From positions 248,001 through 312,000 of the forward strand of contig JAXGYZ010000004.1 in assembly GCA_040772005.1 (NCBI GenBank): a DNA stretch of 64,000 nucleotides. The letters are read 5' to 3'. The position numbers were made by a program, and so were the translations under genes. Shown one piece after another: positions 56,404-64,000 of the stretch. Source of the stretch: MWBF01 sp040772005. Lineage in GTDB: Bacteria > Chloroflexota > Anaerolineae > CG2-30-64-16. The notes beneath the pieces were generated by a model. That model searched no databases. It was not told the DNA's origin and saw only the letters and a list, made by a program, of their open reading frames with translations. Within the stretch, counting starts at the first letter, position 1. Every line of letters begins with the position of its first letter.

Positions 56404-56412
56404 TGGTATAAT
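56404..56412 (+). promoter_or_regulatory. Extended -10 promoter TGG-TATAAT of ftsK
   Basis: TGG-TATAAT (TATAAT 56407-56412) lies 46 bp before the ftsK ATG. A TTGACA at 56389-56394 is only 12 bases upstream of the -10, too close to serve as its -35. Confidence 0.55.
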
Positions 56413-56458
56413 CTACACAACACAGAACATTTGCGCGGCCAGAGCGCAGCGATAAACT

Positions 56459-58906
56459 ATGGCAACACGACGTAAGAAACCCAAGCCACCGCCCGGGCCA
56501 GACCTGGGACAGTTCCTGAGGGGCGAAATCATCGGCAGCCTGCTCGTGCTGCTGGCAATTGTCATGTTCCTCAGCCTGCTGTCGCCCAATCGCGGGCAGG
56601 TCACGGGGGCCATTATCGGGGTGATGCAGGCCCTGTTCGGGGTGGGCACGTGGTTCGTCCCACTCCTGCTTGGCGCGCTCGGCATCTGGCTCGCGCTGCG
56701 CCACGTCACCGAGGCACAGGGGCTCACTGCGTGGCGCATCGCCGGCATTCTCGGCCTGCTCATCGCGTTCGAGGGCTTCGCCCACCTGGTCGCCGGCCTC
56801 CCGGACCCCTCCATCCCGGGCAATGAGACCCTGGGCGGCGGCGCAGTCGGCTGGCTGTTCAGCCAGGGGCTGATTCTTGCGCTGGGGCTGCCCGCGGCCA
56901 TTGCCACCCTCCTGGTCATCGCCTTCTTCTCGGTCATGGCCGTATTCGGCCTGACTGTGACCGATGTCGGGCAGAAGCTCAGCGCGCTCGCCGCCGCCTT
57001 CCGCCGCGAGCCCGCCGGTCCCGAAGGCGTGCGCGTCAACCCGCCCCTGCCGCTCGGTGAGCCGGAGAACTTCCTGCAACGCTGGGTGCGCCGGCTGCGT
57101 GAGCGCCGCACGCCGCTGAACCAACCCGCACCGTTTCCGCCGGTCACATCTGGCCCGGCGACGCCGGCAACCTGGCCGGCCGACCGCCGCGCCACGCCCG
57201 CTGTCCGACCCGCGCCCGGCCAGAAACCTGCGCTGCCAGGGGCATCCACCGGTGCAACGGCCACCGGTGGAACGCCCGCCGCACACCCGGCGTCCCCGGC
57301 GCTGCCTCAGCCGCGCATCATCGGCGGCAGCGGCCAGACCTGGCACCTGCCCGTCCTCTCGGAGATTCTGGAAGACAGCACCGAGCAGGACATCAAGCAG
57401 GAAGACCTGCGCAAGCGCATCGAGATCATCGAACACACGCTGGCGGGGTTCGGCGTGCCGGTGCAGGTGGTCGAGGTCAACCAGGGGCCGGCTGTCACGC
57501 AGTTCGGCCTGCGGCCCGGCATCATTGTCCGCAAGGACCGCAAGGGCGAGGAAAAGCAGATCAAGGTGCGCGTCTCGCAGATTCAGGCGCTCTCCAATGA
57601 CCTGTCGCTGGCGCTCGCCGCCTCCCCCATCCGCATCGAGGCGCCTGTGCCGGGCCGCGATTTCGTCGGCGTCGAAGTGCCGAACGTGACCATCTCGCAG
57701 GTCTCGCTGCGGGGGGTGATGGAGTCGGAGGAGTTCGGCGCGACCAAAGGCCCGCTCCTGTTCGGCCTGGGCCGCGATGTCTCCGGCCAGCCGATGGCGA
57801 CGGACCTTGCGCGCATGCCCCACCTGCTGATTGCCGGCGCGACCGGCTCCGGCAAGTCGGTCTGCATCAACGCGATCATCAGCTCCATGCTGCTGCGCCA
57901 CACGCCCGACACGCTGCGCTTCCTCATGGTGGATCCCAAGCGCGTCGAGCTGACCGTCTACAACGGCATCCCGCACCTGATTGCGCCGGTCGTCGTGGAT
58001 GTCGAGCGCGCCGTGCCCGTCCTCCAGTGGGCCACGCGGGAGATGGAGCGGCGCTACAAGCTGTTTGCCAAGATGGGCGCGCGCAACATCGAGGGCTACA
58101 ACGAGAAGCTGGCGGCGCGCGGCGAACCGCCGCTGCCCTACATCGTCATCGTCATCGACGAACTGGCCGACCTGATGCTCTCCGCGCCGGAGGATGTCGA
58201 GCGCTACATCTGCCGCATCGCGCAGATGGCGCGTGCTACGGGCATGCACCTCGTGCTGGCAACGCAGCGCCCCAGCGTTGACGTGGTCACCGGCCTCATC
58301 AAGGCCAACTTCCCGGCCCGCATCGCGTTCGCGGTGACCTCCCAGGTGGATAGCCGGGTCATCATCGACACGCCGGGCGCGGAGCAGTTGCTCGGCCGCG
58401 GCGACATGCTGTTCATGGCCCCCGATTCGAGCAAGCTGCTGCGCCTGCAGGGCTGCTGGGTGTCGGATCGGGAGACGCACCGCCTCGTGCAGTACTGGAA
58501 GGGCGCGCGCACCTTCACCGAGCCGGAGTCGCTGATGGGCGGTGAAGAAGGACAATACATACCCGCCGGCGATGACGGCGCGGGCGGCCAGCCGGAGAGC
58601 GGCGGGCTGGAGCCGCTGTACCTGCCGGGGCAGGAGACGCTGCAGCAGCCGCTCTGGCAGGACGTGGCCGCGAGCCAGTCCACGCCGGAAGGCCGTGACG
58701 ATATGTACCGGCAGGCCGTCGAGGAAGTGCGCCGCGCGGGCAAGGCCAGCATCTCGCTGCTGCAACGCCGGCTGCGCATCGGCTACTCGCGCGCGGCCCG
58801 GCTGATCGACCAGATGGAAGCAGACGGCATCGTCGGCCCGGAGCTGGGCGGCACGCGCGGCCGTGAAGTGCTGCCCGAACGCACCCAAAACCAAGCCTCC
58901 AACTGA
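56459..58906 (+). CDS. ftsK: DNA translocase FtsK/SpoIIIE
   Basis: An 815-residue translocase. Four N-terminal helices (about 22-170) are followed by a Pro/Ala-rich linker (about 220-290), the alpha-beta motor with Walker A AGATGSGKSVCINAI near 459-470 and Walker B IVIVIDELADLM near 563, and the C-terminal winged-helix gamma domain (ISLLQRRLRIGYSRAARLID) that reads orienting DNA motifs. It pumps chromosomal DNA through the septum and activates Xer recombination, for which XerD is encoded at 47.7 kb. Confidence 0.96.
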   Translation: MATRRKKPKPPPGPDLGQFLRGEIIGSLLVLLAIVMFLSLLSPNRGQVTGAIIGVMQALFGVGTWFVPLLLGALGIWLALRHVTEAQGLTAWRIAGILGLLIAFEGFAHLVAGLPDPSIPGNETLGGGAVGWLFSQGLILALGLPAAIATLLVIAFFSVMAVFGLTVTDVGQKLSALAAAFRREPAGPEGVRVNPPLPLGEPENFLQRWVRRLRERRTPLNQPAPFPPVTSGPATPATWPADRRATPAVRPAPGQKPALPGASTGATATGGTPAAHPASPALPQPRIIGGSGQTWHLPVLSEILEDSTEQDIKQEDLRKRIEIIEHTLAGFGVPVQVVEVNQGPAVTQFGLRPGIIVRKDRKGEEKQIKVRVSQIQALSNDLSLALAASPIRIEAPVPGRDFVGVEVPNVTISQVSLRGVMESEEFGATKGPLLFGLGRDVSGQPMATDLARMPHLLIAGATGSGKSVCINAIISSMLLRHTPDTLRFLMVDPKRVELTVYNGIPHLIAPVVVDVERAVPVLQWATREMERRYKLFAKMGARNIEGYNEKLAARGEPPLPYIVIVIDELADLMLSAPEDVERYICRIAQMARATGMHLVLATQRPSVDVVTGLIKANFPARIAFAVTSQVDSRVIIDTPGAEQLLGRGDMLFMAPDSSKLLRLQGCWVSDRETHRLVQYWKGARTFTEPESLMGGEEGQYIPAGDDGAGGQPESGGLEPLYLPGQETLQQPLWQDVAASQSTPEGRDDMYRQAVEEVRRAGKASISLLQRRLRIGYSRAARLIDQMEADGIVGPELGGTRGREVLPERTQNQASN

Positions 58907-58907
58907 T

Positions 58908-58974
58908 CTCACGCAAAGTCGCAAAGGACGCAGAGCTAGTTCTTTTCTTTGCGTTCTTGGCGTCTTTGCGTGAG
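58908..58974. repeat. Palindromic repeat, family 4 copy B
   Basis: CTCACGCAAAGTCGCAAAGG at the left pairs with TTGGCGTCTTTGCGTGAG at the right over about 25 bp with few mismatches. It starts two bases after the ftsK stop and could terminate it. Confidence 0.8.
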
Positions 58975-59006
58975 AATCAGCCAGATCATCCCATCCCGGA
59001 GTGCCC

Positions 59007-60674
59007 ATGACCTCACGCCTTGCCAGCAGCGTGCTGGCCGCCATCCTCCTCGTCTACCTGCTGCTCGGCGCGGCCTTCGCCAGCCTGACCCCGGCCTGGC
59101 AGGCCCCGGATGAGCCGGCCCATTACAACTACGTCCGCTACGTTGCTGAAACGGGCAATTTCCCGGTCCTCCATATGGGCGACTACCCCCACGCTTACAT
59201 GGAGCAAATCAAGACCGCGGGCTTCCCGCCGGGCATGCCCATCGACACCATCCGCTACGAGTTCCACCAGCCGCCGCTCTACTACGTGCTGGCCGCGCCG
59301 GTCTACAGCCTGGCGGGCGGCCACCTGACTGCGGTCCGCCTGTTCTCGGTCATCCTGGGCGCGGGCATCGTCCTGCTGGCCTACGGCATCGCGCAGCGGA
59401 TCTTTCCCGCGCGGCCTGCGCTGGCATTGGGGACCGCGGCGTTCGCCGCCTTCCTGCCCCAGCACCTGGCGACCGTATCGCAGGTCGGCAACGATGTGCT
59501 GGCGGAGCTGCTGTTCGCCGCCGTGCTGTACGTGCTGGTGGGGTGGGTCGTGGCGCATCCTGAGCGGAGGCCGCAACGAGTTGCGGACGTAGTCGAAGGA
59601 GCGCCCAGACATCCTTCGACTGGCGACAGTGGGGAGTCAACGTTGCGCCGTTCACCCGCTCAGGATGCTTCGGCAGAGGAACCCAGGCATTCTGAGCCTG
59701 GAATGACTAAGCATCCTGAGCGGAGGCCGCAGCTTGCGGAGGCCGTAGTCGAAGGACGTCCCGCTCGGGACCTCTCCCCCTGGCTGCTTGGCCTGCTGCT
59801 CGGCCTCATCCTCATCACCAAGACCACCGCCTACATTGCGCTTCCGCTGGCGGGGGTCGTGCTGCTCTGGCGCTGGCGGCGCGAGCGCGCAACCGCGGCG
59901 GCCATCGCGCGCGACCTGCTGGCCGTCGCGCTGCCCGCCGCGCTCATCGCGCTGCCGTGGTATGCGCGCAACGTCTGGGCTTACGGCTGGCCGGACATTC
60001 TGGGCCTCCGCCGCCACGACGAGATTGTCGTCGGGCAGATGCGCACACCGGAATTCATCGCGCAGTTCGGACTGGCCGCATACTGGCGGCGAACGGTCGA
60101 GTGGACCTTCAAGAGCTTCTGGGGCGTGTTCGGGTGGATGGGCGTCTGGCTGGACAGCCGGTTCTATCTGCTCGTCGCGCTGCTGAGCGGGACCGCGCTG
60201 GGCGGGTTCGCGCTGCGCGTGCTGCCGTTTCTGGCCCGGCGCAACATGCCCGCCGCGCCCAAGTGTCGCGCCGCGTGGCTGTTCTCCCTCTCTGTGCTGC
60301 TGTCCCTGCTCGCCTATGCGTGGTACAACCTCGCCTTCCTGCAGCACCAAGGCCGCTACCTGTTCACCGCGCTCATCCCGCTCGCGCTGGCGTACGCGTG
60401 GGGCTGGGACGCCGCGCTGCAACCCCGGAATGCGCGGCTGCTGGCCGGCGCGCTCGTGGTGTTTGCCGTAGTCCTGGCCGCCTGGGGCATCCTGGGACCG
60501 GCCGGCCTGCCAAAGTGGCCGCTCGCGTTGACCGTCGCACTTGGCGGCGCGCTCGCAGTCGTCTCATTCCTCCCGTCCCGGCCGCGCGGCCTGGCGTACG
60601 CAGGCGTGTTCGCGCTGCTGCCGCTGCTGGCCGCATATGCACTCTATACAGGCATCGTGGGCCAATTGGGGTAG
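59007..60674 (+). CDS. GT39-like membrane glycosyltransferase with an in-frame repeat insert
   Basis: A 555-residue polytopic protein. WQAPDEPAHYNYVRY after the first helix carries Asp35-Glu36 as in GT-C enzymes, and EFHQPPLYYVLAAP follows; about ten helices are present. Residues about 184-250 (HPERRPQRVADVVEG, then ...KHPERRPQLAEAVVEG) are not protein-like: they are translated family-6 palindromes lying in a loop between two helices. The reading frame is kept. ATG 59007 sits five bases after CGGAG; the GTG two codons upstream is unlikely. Confidence 0.8.
   Translation: MTSRLASSVLAAILLVYLLLGAAFASLTPAWQAPDEPAHYNYVRYVAETGNFPVLHMGDYPHAYMEQIKTAGFPPGMPIDTIRYEFHQPPLYYVLAAPVYSLAGGHLTAVRLFSVILGAGIVLLAYGIAQRIFPARPALALGTAAFAAFLPQHLATVSQVGNDVLAELLFAAVLYVLVGWVVAHPERRPQRVADVVEGAPRHPSTGDSGESTLRRSPAQDASAEEPRHSEPGMTKHPERRPQLAEAVVEGRPARDLSPWLLGLLLGLILITKTTAYIALPLAGVVLLWRWRRERATAAAIARDLLAVALPAALIALPWYARNVWAYGWPDILGLRRHDEIVVGQMRTPEFIAQFGLAAYWRRTVEWTFKSFWGVFGWMGVWLDSRFYLLVALLSGTALGGFALRVLPFLARRNMPAAPKCRAAWLFSLSVLLSLLAYAWYNLAFLQHQGRYLFTALIPLALAYAWGWDAALQPRNARLLAGALVVFAVVLAAWGILGPAGLPKWPLALTVALGGALAVVSFLPSRPRGLAYAGVFALLPLLAAYALYTGIVGQLG
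59555..59757. repeat. Cluster of family 6 palindromes inside a coding sequence
   Basis: GCATCCTGAGCGGAGGCCGC appears twice (from 59555 and from 59711), each closed by GTAGTCGAAGGA; between them stand TCCTTCGACTGGCGAC and CCCGCTCAGGATGC in inverted orientation. The cluster is about 203 bp and translates without a stop. Confidence 0.88.
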
Positions 60675-60705
60675 AACCCGCCCGCGCAGCCATCTACGGC
60701 GGCAG

Positions 60706-60714
60706 TGGTATAAT
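60706..60714 (+). promoter_or_regulatory. Extended -10 promoter TGG-TATAAT of the rhomboid gene
   Basis: TGG-TATAAT (TATAAT 60709-60714) lies 47 bp before the rhomboid ATG, the third identical TGG-TATAAT box in this window. No -35 is seen. Confidence 0.55.
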
Positions 60715-60761
60715 GGCCCGGCCGTATTGGATGTACTCGAGTTCACGCGCGAGAGTGAGAC

Positions 60762-61463
60762 ATGATACCCATTCGTGATCGGATTCCGACCCACCGGTTC
60801 CCCATCGTTACCGTTGTGCTCATCCTCATCAACGTTGCCGTCTTCCTCTGGCAGATGCTCGTGCTGGGCACGGGCGGCGAGCAGGCCCTGCAGCAGGCCG
60901 TCCTGGAATACGGCGTGGTGCCTGCGCGCGTCGCCCAGGACCCGGGCCTTGGGACCTGGCTGACCTTCGTGACCTCGATGTTCATGCACGGCGGCATCAT
61001 GCACATCCTGGGCAACATGCTCTATCTGTGGATCTTCGGCAACAACATCGAAGATGTCATGGGTCGGTTCTGGTTCACGGTCTTCTATTTCCTGACCGGC
61101 TTCGCCGCGAGCTTCGCGCAGGTGCTGTCCTCCTGGGGCTCCACCATTCCGGGCATCGGCGCCAGCGGCGCGATTGCCGGAGTCCTGGCCGCCTATCTGC
61201 TCTTCTTTCCGCGTTCCCGCGTGGACACCCTGATTATCCTGGGCTACTTCGGCCGCATTGCCTCCCTGCCCGCCATCCTGGTCCTGGGCGTCTGGTTCCT
61301 GCTCCAGCTCTTCAACGGCTTCCTGTCGTTTGGCGTATCCAGCACCGGCGGCACGGCCTGGTTTGCGCACATCGGGGGCTTCGTCGCCGGGCTGGTCCTC
61401 TGCCTGCCCTGGATTGCCAAAGCGCGACGCGTCCCGCTTCCGCCAGCGTATCGGCGGTACTAA
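60762..61463 (+). CDS. Rhomboid-family intramembrane serine protease
   Basis: A 233-residue protein with six to seven helices. The catalytic pair is Ser135 in GIGASGAIAG and His203 in WFAHIGGFVAG; HGGIMHILGNMLYLWIFG holds the conserved HxxxN oxyanion region. It cleaves transmembrane substrates within the bilayer; the substrate is unknown. The upstream glycosyltransferase ends 87 bp before, and a separate extended -10 promoter is present. Confidence 0.94.
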   Translation: MIPIRDRIPTHRFPIVTVVLILINVAVFLWQMLVLGTGGEQALQQAVLEYGVVPARVAQDPGLGTWLTFVTSMFMHGGIMHILGNMLYLWIFGNNIEDVMGRFWFTVFYFLTGFAASFAQVLSSWGSTIPGIGASGAIAGVLAAYLLFFPRSRVDTLIILGYFGRIASLPAILVLGVWFLLQLFNGFLSFGVSSTGGTAWFAHIGGFVAGLVLCLPWIAKARRVPLPPAYRRY

Positions 61464-61555
61464 GAGCGCCTCACATAGCCCGCCATCGTAGGGGCGAGGT
61501 GACCTCGCCCCTACCGCTTTGTTAGGCAGCGTTCTACCTGCATAGGAGCATCTGT

Positions 61556-63475
61556 ATGCCTGCATTCAAGATCGAATCTCTACTCGCGGCCCGGCTGTTT
61601 CTCAGCCCGCAGTTGGCCGACGACCGCCTCTACTTCATCAGCAACCTGTCGGGCCGGCTCAGCCTATACGCGATGGACCGGGCCGGCAGCGTGCCGGAGC
61701 CGCTGCTGCCGCCCGACATCGGCCTGATGACGCCGGAGATGGTCGGCCCCATCCCGTTCTATGTCTTTCCCAAGCTCGGCAAGGTCATCGTGATGATCGA
61801 CCGGGACGGCGACGAGAACTACCAGCCGTTCACGGTGCCGCTGGAAGGCGGCTTCCCCGAGCCCCTCTTCGGTGACCGCTTTGCGGGCATGCAGCTGACG
61901 CTGAGCCACTGCGATCCCGAGCGCAACCGCTTCTTCCTCGGCGTGGACCCGCGGCGCAACCCGAACATGGAGAGCTACCTGGTCGACCTCGAGACCGGTG
62001 AGCTGACCTTCCTCGGGACGAGCATCTACGGCAACCAGGTCGCCGGCGTGAGCGACGACTACGCGCGCGTTGCGCTGGTCGACGGCTATACCAGCGGCGA
62101 CCACGTCCTCTACCTGTGGGAGCGCGGGCAGGAGGCGCGCCGCCTGCTCTACGGCAAGCCGCTCGAACAGCGCGCGGAGGGCGAGGAAATCCCGCTCAAC
62201 GCGCTCGGCTCCTGCACCTTCACGCCGGGCGGCGGACTGCTGTGCTTTACCGTGCTGTTCGACGACCGCTATGGCCTGGGCTATCTGCCGCTGGGCGACC
62301 CGACCGCGATCCGGCCCGTCAAAATCATCGGGGCCGTGCATTCCGGGGATGGGGAACTGGAGGACGTCGAACACCTGCACGACGACCGTTACCTGCTCCG
62401 CTACAACATCGACGGCTGCACGTGGGCCTATGAAGGTGCGTTCGACGAGGCGCACGACCGCATGACGCTCGACCGGGTCATCTGCGGCCAGGGCGCGCTC
62501 GCGAACGGGGTCGCGCAGTCCATTCATTATGACAAAACGAGCGGCGACTATGCCGTGTCCTTCTCGACTGCGACCTCGCCTGCACAGATCTTCACGGTCA
62601 CGCCCGCGAACGGCCCAGACGACGCGCCGGATGTCACGCAGCTTACGCGCGAGCGTGTGCTGGGCATCCCCGGTCACCTGCTCGCGCCCGGCGAAGACGC
62701 GTCGTTCACCAGCCATGACGGGCTGCGCATCTCCGCCCGGCTCTACCTGCCCGCGCCGGAGCTGGGCTTCGAGGGACCGCGGCCGGTCATCTTCTACATC
62801 CACGGCGGGCCGCAGAGCCAGGAACGGCCCGACTTCACCTGGTTCTCCATGCCGCTCATCCAGTTCTTCACGCTCAATGGGTTCGCGGTCTTCGTGCCCA
62901 ACGTCCGGGGCAGCCACGGCTACGGCATGGATTACATGAAGCGGGTGGATCGAGACTGGGGCGGACTGGACCGGCTGGACCACGTCGCTGCGCACGCGCA
63001 CCTGCACGCCGACGCCCGGCTGGATATGGCTCGCGTGGGCGTGATGGGCCGCTCCTACGGCGGCTACATGACGCTGATGCTCGCGGGACGACATCCCGAG
63101 CTCTGGCAGGCCGCGTGCGATATGTTCGGCCCGTACAACCTGTTCACCTTCCTGGAGCGCATCCCGGAGACGTGGAAGACGTACTTCTACCTTGCGCTCG
63201 GCCATCCGGAACACGACCGCGACTTCCTCATCGAACGCTCGCCCAGCACCTACCTGCACCAACTGGCCTGCCCGATGCTTGTCATCCAGGGGCGCAACGA
63301 CCCGCGTGTCCGCGCGGGCGAATCGGAGGATGTGGTCAACGCGCTGCGGGCTCAGGGCAAGGAGATTGACTTCCTGGTGTTCGAGAACGAGGGCCACGAC
63401 GTGACCAAGTATGAGAACAAGGTGCGCTGCTACAACGAGATCGTGGCGTTCTTCAAGCGACGTTTGACGGGTTGA
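61556..63475 (+). CDS. S9-family peptidase (prolyl oligopeptidase/acylaminoacyl peptidase-like)
   Basis: A 639-residue peptidase with an N-terminal beta-propeller (about 10-365) and a C-terminal alpha/beta hydrolase. The catalytic triad is Ser500 (GRSYGGYM), Asp582 (GRNDPRV) and His614 (NEGHDV). It lacks a signal peptide, so it should clear small peptides in the cytoplasm. A TAGGAG ribosome site precedes ATG 61556. Confidence 0.93.
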   Translation: MPAFKIESLLAARLFLSPQLADDRLYFISNLSGRLSLYAMDRAGSVPEPLLPPDIGLMTPEMVGPIPFYVFPKLGKVIVMIDRDGDENYQPFTVPLEGGFPEPLFGDRFAGMQLTLSHCDPERNRFFLGVDPRRNPNMESYLVDLETGELTFLGTSIYGNQVAGVSDDYARVALVDGYTSGDHVLYLWERGQEARRLLYGKPLEQRAEGEEIPLNALGSCTFTPGGGLLCFTVLFDDRYGLGYLPLGDPTAIRPVKIIGAVHSGDGELEDVEHLHDDRYLLRYNIDGCTWAYEGAFDEAHDRMTLDRVICGQGALANGVAQSIHYDKTSGDYAVSFSTATSPAQIFTVTPANGPDDAPDVTQLTRERVLGIPGHLLAPGEDASFTSHDGLRISARLYLPAPELGFEGPRPVIFYIHGGPQSQERPDFTWFSMPLIQFFTLNGFAVFVPNVRGSHGYGMDYMKRVDRDWGGLDRLDHVAAHAHLHADARLDMARVGVMGRSYGGYMTLMLAGRHPELWQAACDMFGPYNLFTFLERIPETWKTYFYLALGHPEHDRDFLIERSPSTYLHQLACPMLVIQGRNDPRVRAGESEDVVNALRAQGKEIDFLVFENEGHDVTKYENKVRCYNEIVAFFKRRLTG

Positions 63476-63568
63476 AGGTTACAGGTTGGAATGTTGCAGG
63501 TTTGCGGGCGGAGGGATTGGCCTGCTGCACAATGAACCTGTAACTTTCCAACCTTCTAACCTGCAACC
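63476..63568. repeat. Palindromic repeat (GGTTACAGGTTGGAA-type)
   Basis: AGGTTACAGGTTGGAATGTT at the left has imperfect inverted matches in AACCTGTAACTTTCCAACCT at the right. It starts directly after the S9 peptidase stop. Only one copy is seen in this window. Confidence 0.6.
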
Positions 63569-63585
63569 GATGGAGTGGGAGCAGC

Positions 63586-63957
63586 GTGGACAGACTCTTC
63601 TTCGCACTCGGCAGCCTGTCGGCCGCGATGGCCGTGGCGCTCGGCGCGTTCGGCGCACACGGTCTGCGCGCCCGCCTCGCAGCCGACCTGCTGGCAACCT
63701 TCGAGACGGGCGTGCGCTACCAGATGTATCATGCGCTCGCCCTGTTCATCGCGGCCTGGGCCATCGCGCGCTGGCCGGACGCGCGGCTGCCGATCGTGGC
63801 CGGCTGGCTCTTCATTGCAGGGACGGTGCTCTTCTCGTTCAGCCTCTACGCGCTGAGCCTGTCCGGCCTGCGCTGGCTGGGCGCCATCACCCCGCTCGGC
63901 GGCGTCGCGTTCATCGCGGCCTGGCTGTGCCTGGCCGCCGCAGCCCTGCGGCCGTGA
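63586..63957 (+). CDS. DUF423 membrane protein
   Basis: A 123-residue protein with four helices and the DUF423 hallmarks GAFGAHGL, GVRYQMYHALALF and ITPLGGVAFIAAW. Function is unknown across the family; it is common in bacteria and may be a small transporter. The start is GTG 63586 behind GGGAG. Confidence 0.88.
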   Translation: MDRLFFALGSLSAAMAVALGAFGAHGLRARLAADLLATFETGVRYQMYHALALFIAAWAIARWPDARLPIVAGWLFIAGTVLFSFSLYALSLSGLRWLGAITPLGGVAFIAAWLCLAAAALRP

Positions 63958-64000
63958 CCGACGACCTGCTGCTCCGGCGCAAGTGGACGCTGCGCGCGCA
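63954..64000 (+). CDS. Start of the next gene (truncated by the window edge)
   Basis: A GTG at 63954 overlaps the DUF423 stop as GTGA and opens a frame to the edge (VTDDLLLRRKWTLRA). Coupled overlap of this kind is common in the window, but only 15 codons are visible, so the product cannot be named. Confidence 0.4.
   Translation, partial: MTDDLLLRRKWTLRA

Noticed and set aside
56389..56412. TTGACA plus TATAAT as a standard promoter for ftsK
   Set aside because: The spacer is 12 bases, too short; the -10 is better explained as an extended -10.
55991..59044. A 1017-codon open frame on the minus strand
   Set aside because: It is the reverse of ftsK and the DUF309 gene, reads through the large palindrome and a repeat, and has no recognisable domain or ribosome site.
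60700..60760. A tRNA-like GGTATAATGGC stretch
   Set aside because: No acceptor stem, T-loop or anticodon arm can be formed; it is a promoter. No tRNA gene was recognised anywhere in the window.

Overview
The window is GC-rich chromosomal DNA, roughly two thirds G+C. It is packed with genes on both strands and has no rRNA, tRNA, CRISPR array or prophage that I can see. The gene set points to a free-living member of the Chloroflexota, probably Anaerolineae-like. Pointers are an archaeal/eukaryal-type mevalonate kinase in a bacterium, DUF2723 and other large polytopic glycosyltransferases, lipoprotein-like surface proteins with long Thr/Pro linkers, and many families of short intergenic palindromes. 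This is inference from content; no taxonomic marker such as 16S rRNA is present.

Layout: 1-9.1 kb holds a truncated gene, a rhodanese, an Asp-box membrane protein, a LmbE/PIG-L deacetylase, a secreted glycoside hydrolase, a large PA14/lamin-tail surface protein, a DUF2680-like secreted protein and an OsmC protein. 9.2-14.2 kb is a leftward block of a secreted C25 (gingipain-like) peptidase followed by an OmpR/BaeS-type two-component pair. 14.4-18 kb carries a HIT protein, transketolase and biotin ligase. 18-20 kb is a TetR regulator with an unusual multi-dyad operator candidate and a mycothiol-dependent-isomerase-like gene. 20-29.8 kb contains a GT39-type glycosyltransferase pair, a membrane-anchored Mrr nuclease, GDPD, an ADP-forming acyl-CoA synthetase, a Phd/VapC toxin-antitoxin pair, a Crp/Fnr regulator, a small ferredoxin and a processive-looking GT2. 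29.8-39.2 kb has MalQ, DUF2723, Mut7-C, a divergent Amt, ThpR, a coiled-coil membrane protein, mevalonate kinase, a MITE-like insertion and the DUF4160/DUF2442 pair. 39.3-42.1 kb carries asparaginyl-tRNA synthetase and a WecA-like transferase. 42.2-54.5 kb is almost entirely leftward: glycosyltransferases, a predicted nuclease, MBL, HEAT, purine nucleoside phosphorylase, XerD, a DppB/DppC-type permease pair in which the DppC-like protein is fused to a beta-propeller, a metallophosphoesterase and Ogt. 54.6-64 kb is rightward: a SufR-like regulator with a pseudo-receiver-DUF309 protein, FtsK, a GT39-like protein interrupted in frame by repeats, rhomboid, an S9 peptidase, DUF423 and the start of one more gene.

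Two themes recur. First, envelope and surface biogenesis: at least six glycosyltransferases, WecA/MraY, secreted hydrolases and peptidase, PT-linker proteins and rhomboid. Second, invasion by small palindromic repeats: at least eight families, often at gene ends. Two of the copies supply the stop codon of a gene, one lies in frame inside a gene, and one sits within a 145-bp element with 15-bp terminal inverted repeats and a perfect 9-bp target duplication. Several promoters have an extended -10 (TGN-TATAAT), and three -10 boxes sit so close to the start codon that leaderless transcripts are predicted.
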